A DNA stretch of 64,000 nt, from positions 186,001 through 250,000 of the forward strand of contig NZ_WBZD01000017.1 of assembly GCF_009720365.1 (NCBI RefSeq). Reading direction: 5' to 3'. The position numbers and the translations under genes are program-made. Of this stretch, positions 61,433-64,000 are shown in pieces; the stretch's first letter is position 1, and each line of letters starts with the position of its first letter. Source of the stretch: Catellatospora paridis (lineage in GTDB: Bacteria; Actinomycetota; Actinomycetes; Mycobacteriales; Micromonosporaceae). Below the pieces are notes generated by a model, which saw only the letters and a program-made list of their open reading frames with translations, made no database searches and was not told where the DNA came from.

Positions 61433-61885
61433 CTACGAGAGGGTGGTGGCTGCCGCCCAGTCGGCGATCGGCGGCTGCTCCCGGTCGGCGTAGCAGGCGG
61501 TGACTCGGCAACCGAGTGTGGTGTGCAGGCCGGGGTGGTAGCGGGCGATGATCTCCTGGCGCGCGGCCAGTCCTTCGGCCGGGCGGTCGGCGGCGAAGAG
61601 CTGGCGCTGCAGGGCGTGCAGCGCCCAGATCAGCAGGTCGGTGGCGTGATGGTCGTGGACGGGATCGATCTGTCGAGCATTCGCGACCGCCTCCTCGGCC
61701 AGCCGGAGTGCGGCCGCCGGTGAGTCCGTGACGCGCTCCAGGCGCAGCAGCGCGCCTACCAGCCGGCTGCGGTGGCCGGGAGTGCGGGCCGCCAGCGTGC
61801 GGCAGGCCCATACCTCGGTCACCAGGTCCGGTCCGGCGGACGAGAGGAGAACGTTCCGCGCGATGAGCTCAAGCTCGATCAACAT
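61433..61885 (-). CDS. Small helical (TPR-like) protein, possibly N-terminally extended
   Basis: A 150-residue helical protein with two or three helix pairs such as AALRLAEEAVANARQIDPVH and ALQRQLFAADRPAEGLAARQ, which look like degenerate TPRs. No family is recognised. ATG 61885 has a GGAGG sequence only one base away, too close to be ideal, so the true start may lie upstream (GTG codons exist in frame) or the gene may be a decayed fragment. It runs in the same direction as the kinase-like gene, 203 bases downstream of it. Confidence 0.5.
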   Translation of the reverse strand: MLIELELIARNVLLSSAGPDLVTEVWACRTLAARTPGHRSRLVGALLRLERVTDSPAAALRLAEEAVANARQIDPVHDHHATDLLIWALHALQRQLFAADRPAEGLAARQEIIARYHPGLHTTLGCRVTACYADREQPPIADWAAATTLS

Positions 61886-62088
61886 GCCTCCGTGGCTCTG
61901 TGGACAGAACGCGACCCCCACCGCGGGGCGGCGGGCGTCGCGTGTCCGATCCCGAGGGGCGCCACCTCGAGAACGGGCACGAGCGGGAAGCTTAGGCAGC
62001 TCAGTCCGGGGGTCGCGACGGTCGAACGGCCGAGTGAAGATCGCGCGGAACCGCCTTATGCTGATGGCGGCACAACCTCCGGTGCGGA

Positions 62089-63330
62089 TCAGACCGGGGG
62101 CCGCCGGGTGACGGTGGAGGACTTCTTCAGCTGGAAGTCGTCGCAGGCCGAGTCGGCGACCTCGCCGCGGATGCTCTGCCCGGCCCGGGGCGAGAACGAG
62201 GCTTCCAGCCCGACCATGACGTAGTCGCCCGGCCGCTTCACCCAGTGGCCCGGCCGCAGCGTGAAGCCGCTCGCCGTGTAGGTCCCCTCCAGCACGAACG
62301 ATCCGCGCGGCACGTCCGGGTTGCTGCTCACCGGATAGAACTCGAACAGGGCCTCCACCTCGTGGTCGTCGACCACGAAGACGGTGAGCTTGACCCCGGT
62401 CAGGCCCTGCCGGCAGCGGTAGGTGCCCTCCCAGGTCCCGGACAGGAAGGCCCGCGCCGCCGTGAGGTCGTCCGAGGCGGCGGACGGGCTGGGGGAGGCC
62501 GCGGCCGAGGCGTATGCCGATCGCGAGGGCGCGACCACGAGGTCCCCGTCGGACGGTTCGTCGATCTGCTGGATCAGAAACCACGCGCCGCCGGCGAGCA
62601 GGGCGATGGCGACCAGGGCCGCCACCCCGGCGAGCACCCAGGTGAGCGACTGCGACGACGAGCCGGCGGCGGCCTTCGCCGGGGGCGGCGACCACGGCGG
62701 CAGGGGCTCGCCCGGCGGCGGATACGGGCCGGGGGCCAGCGGCAGCCCGCCGGTCATCGCGAGGGTGGGCGGGGCGAGGTCGTTGAGCAGCGCCTCGAGC
62801 CATGTCGCGAGGCTGTTCGGCCGGTCCGCGGGCGGGGCGACCAGCGCATTGAGGATCCGGTGCTGGAACGCGGGGAAGGCGGCGCACAGCGGGTGGGTGC
62901 GCAGCTGCTCGGCGAGCTGCTGGAGATCGGGACCCTGGTGGGCGAGGCGGACCGGGGGTGGCCCGCCCAGCGCGGCATGCGCGACGGCGGCGGCGAAGGC
63001 GAAGCGGTCCGCGGCGGGGCTGGTCACCGCGCCGGGCAGGAACAGCTCCGGAGCGGCGTACGGGGTGCTGCGGGCGGCTACCAGGGAGCCGTCGACGGTC
63101 CACAGCTGGCCCAGGTCGGCGGGGCTGGACGAGCCGTCGGGGCGCACCACGACCGTGGCCGGTTTGACGTCCCCGTGGGCCACCGGCACGCCGGTGCGGC
63201 GGCCGGAGTGCATCTCGTCCAGGATCACGGCGGTGCCGGCGAGCACCCGCAGCCGGTGCGACAGCCCTTCGTACGGGTTGAGCGCCAGCCAGTCGAGATA
63301 GGACTGATCGCCGAACCGGTTGTCGTACAC
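62089..63330 (-). CDS. Kinase-like membrane protein lacking the N-lobe
   Basis: A 413-residue protein from GTG 63330 (AGGGGGA at good spacing). Residues 15-215 resemble only the C-lobe of a Ser/Thr kinase: VAHGDVKPATVVV (His52-Gly-Asp54, Lys56) in place of HRDLKP, DLG (72-74) for DFG, and STPYAAPELF for the APE motif. The glycine loop and the invariant VAIK lysine are absent and no N-lobe is encoded upstream. One membrane helix (about 260-282) leads to an outside domain ending in DDFQLKKSSTVT. It is probably a pseudokinase scaffold or signal receptor. Divergent from the HEAT-repeat gene. Confidence 0.75.
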   Translation of the reverse strand: MYDNRFGDQSYLDWLALNPYEGLSHRLRVLAGTAVILDEMHSGRRTGVPVAHGDVKPATVVVRPDGSSSPADLGQLWTVDGSLVAARSTPYAAPELFLPGAVTSPAADRFAFAAAVAHAALGGPPPVRLAHQGPDLQQLAEQLRTHPLCAAFPAFQHRILNALVAPPADRPNSLATWLEALLNDLAPPTLAMTGGLPLAPGPYPPPGEPLPPWSPPPAKAAAGSSSQSLTWVLAGVAALVAIALLAGGAWFLIQQIDEPSDGDLVVAPSRSAYASAAASPSPSAASDDLTAARAFLSGTWEGTYRCRQGLTGVKLTVFVVDDHEVEALFEFYPVSSNPDVPRGSFVLEGTYTASGFTLRPGHWVKRPGDYVMVGLEASFSPRAGQSIRGEVADSACDDFQLKKSSTVTRRPPV

Positions 63331-63390
63331 GGCATCCCCCTGTCGCGGCGCGAGCCCGTCGACAATATAGACGGCCGTGTCACCGCGAGC

Positions 63391-63421
63391 GCGCCGCCCG
63401 CGCCCCGGGGGCGGGCGGCGC
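63391..63421. repeat. Strong 31-base hairpin in the divergent kinase/HEAT region
   Basis: GCGCCGCCCGC (63391-63401) pairs with GCGGGCGGCGC (63411-63421) around GCCCCGGGG. It lies 61 bases upstream of the kinase-like start and 96 bases before the HEAT gene. A terminator is not expected between divergent genes, so it may be an operator, or a leader structure for either transcript. Confidence 0.5.
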
Positions 63422-63516
63422 ACTCGGGCCTCAGGCGGAGGCCTCCGATGCCCGCTGCGGTCGGGTGCCGCGAAACAGGTCTGCCGTGGCCTGGGACGCG
63501 GTGACAGTATGTCCCG

Positions 63517-64000
63517 GTGAACTCCCGAGAGCAGATGTTCGACCAGGCCGTGTCTGCCTGGCAGGCGGAGCCCCGCGACGGCGAGGCCGTCGACGCGCTG
63601 CTCGAGACGATCGTCAGGCCGGATCCGGCGGTGGCAGTGGACCAGGCGCGGGCGCACCTTGCCGCGGCGGACGATGCCGTGCGCGGCGTCGCCTGGCAGT
63701 TGCTCGGGATCGCGGCGCAGCTGGGCGACGAGCACGTCCATCATGACGTCGCCGGTCTGGCGATCGCGGCGTACGCCGGGGAGGAGTGTGCCGACGTGCT
63801 GGAGGGCATCGCCTGGGCGCTCGGCGGCGCGGGGGAGGCCCGTGGGGTGCCCGCGCTGATCGCGCTGTCCGGGTGCGCCGACGCCTCACTCAGGATCAAG
63901 GTGGCCGCAGCGCTGCCGTCGGCGATGAGCGACCCGCCCGAGGAGGCCGGGGTCGCCGCGCTGATCCGGCTCACCACCGATCCCGACCAGGAGGTCCGGA
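63517..64000 (+). CDS. HEAT-repeat protein, C-terminus cut by window end
   Basis: An open frame from GTG 63517 runs off the window after 161 codons (VNSREQMFDQAVSAWQAEPR...). It consists of helical HEAT-like repeats: DAVRGVAWQLLGIAAQLGDE, VLEGIAWALGGAGEARGVPA, SLRIKVAAALPSAMSDPPEE. Such repeats make a protein-binding solenoid. The role is unknown; the divergent pseudokinase may be a partner or share regulation. ATG 63535 is an alternative start. Confidence 0.75.
   Translation, partial: MNSREQMFDQAVSAWQAEPRDGEAVDALLETIVRPDPAVAVDQARAHLAAADDAVRGVAWQLLGIAAQLGDEHVHHDVAGLAIAAYAGEECADVLEGIAWALGGAGEARGVPALIALSGCADASLRIKVAAALPSAMSDPPEEAGVAALIRLTTDPDQEVR

Overview
The window reads as chromosomal DNA of a high-GC actinomycete. 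Nearly every gene ends its codons in G or C, GTG starts are common, genes are tightly packed on both strands, and the gene content (PadR, SARP, MocR and MarR regulators, a secreted LPMO, GT-C mannosyltransferases, FG-GAP proteins) fits that group. Repeated GGAAGGGCACCTTCC-type palindromes behind genes suggest the family Micromonosporaceae; that placement is inference. No rRNA, tRNA, phage, insertion sequence or CRISPR array was seen.

Layout. 1-13 kb: a tandem GNAT acetyltransferase (cut by the window edge), an F420-reductase-like oxidoreductase, a DHA2-type drug exporter, a secreted AA10 LPMO with a CBM2, a PadR/membrane-protein pair, another acetyltransferase, an SDR and an aldo/keto reductase, a DUF1232 protein, and a secreted FG-GAP/M23 protein. 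13-19 kb: a large protein with a HEPN-like R-x4-H motif, an M20 peptidase divergent from a UTRA-GntR regulator, gpsA, a zinc-ribbon protein and an HD-domain protein. 19.5-26.9 kb: a reverse-strand run of TelA, a solute-binding-like protein, an XpaC-like protein and a VWA lipoprotein, then an ATP-grasp enzyme and a DMT exporter. This looks like a TelA/VWA stress module. 26.9-30.5 kb: two GT-C mannosyltransferases and a pentapeptide-repeat protein. 30.5-36.7 kb: an AOC-barrel secreted protein with a palindromic operator, a nucleotidyltransferase, a mini-GntR regulator, a small zinc-ribbon membrane protein behind nested RNA hairpins, a SARP regulator with no C-terminal TPR part, and a LysR regulator. 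36.7-45.8 kb: a translationally coupled pair of GT4 glycosyltransferases, a PhoD phosphatase coupled to a repeat protein, a ceramidase-like membrane protein, a MarR-cupin pair around a palindrome, small genes, and a PAT-type acetyltransferase.

45.9-54.7 kb is a coherent carbohydrate locus. A secreted GH2 enzyme with two AbfB (CBM42) modules faces a four-gene YtfQRT/YjfF-type sugar importer, followed by a LacI regulator. Two LacI-like palindromes lie in the divergent promoter. The layout suggests uptake of a furanose sugar released from galactofuranosides or arabinofuranosides.

54.8-64 kb: an Hsp90-family ATPase overlaps a TPR-like partner gene by four bases. A MocR regulator and a class-V aminotransferase are divergent with overlapping start codons and share a direct-repeat operator. 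A perfect 18-bp terminator, an N-lobe-less kinase-like membrane protein and a HEAT-repeat protein (cut by the window end) follow.

Two low-complexity G/C tracts (5268-5340 and 49997-50131) sit at strong hairpins and look like sequencing or assembly errors rather than biology.
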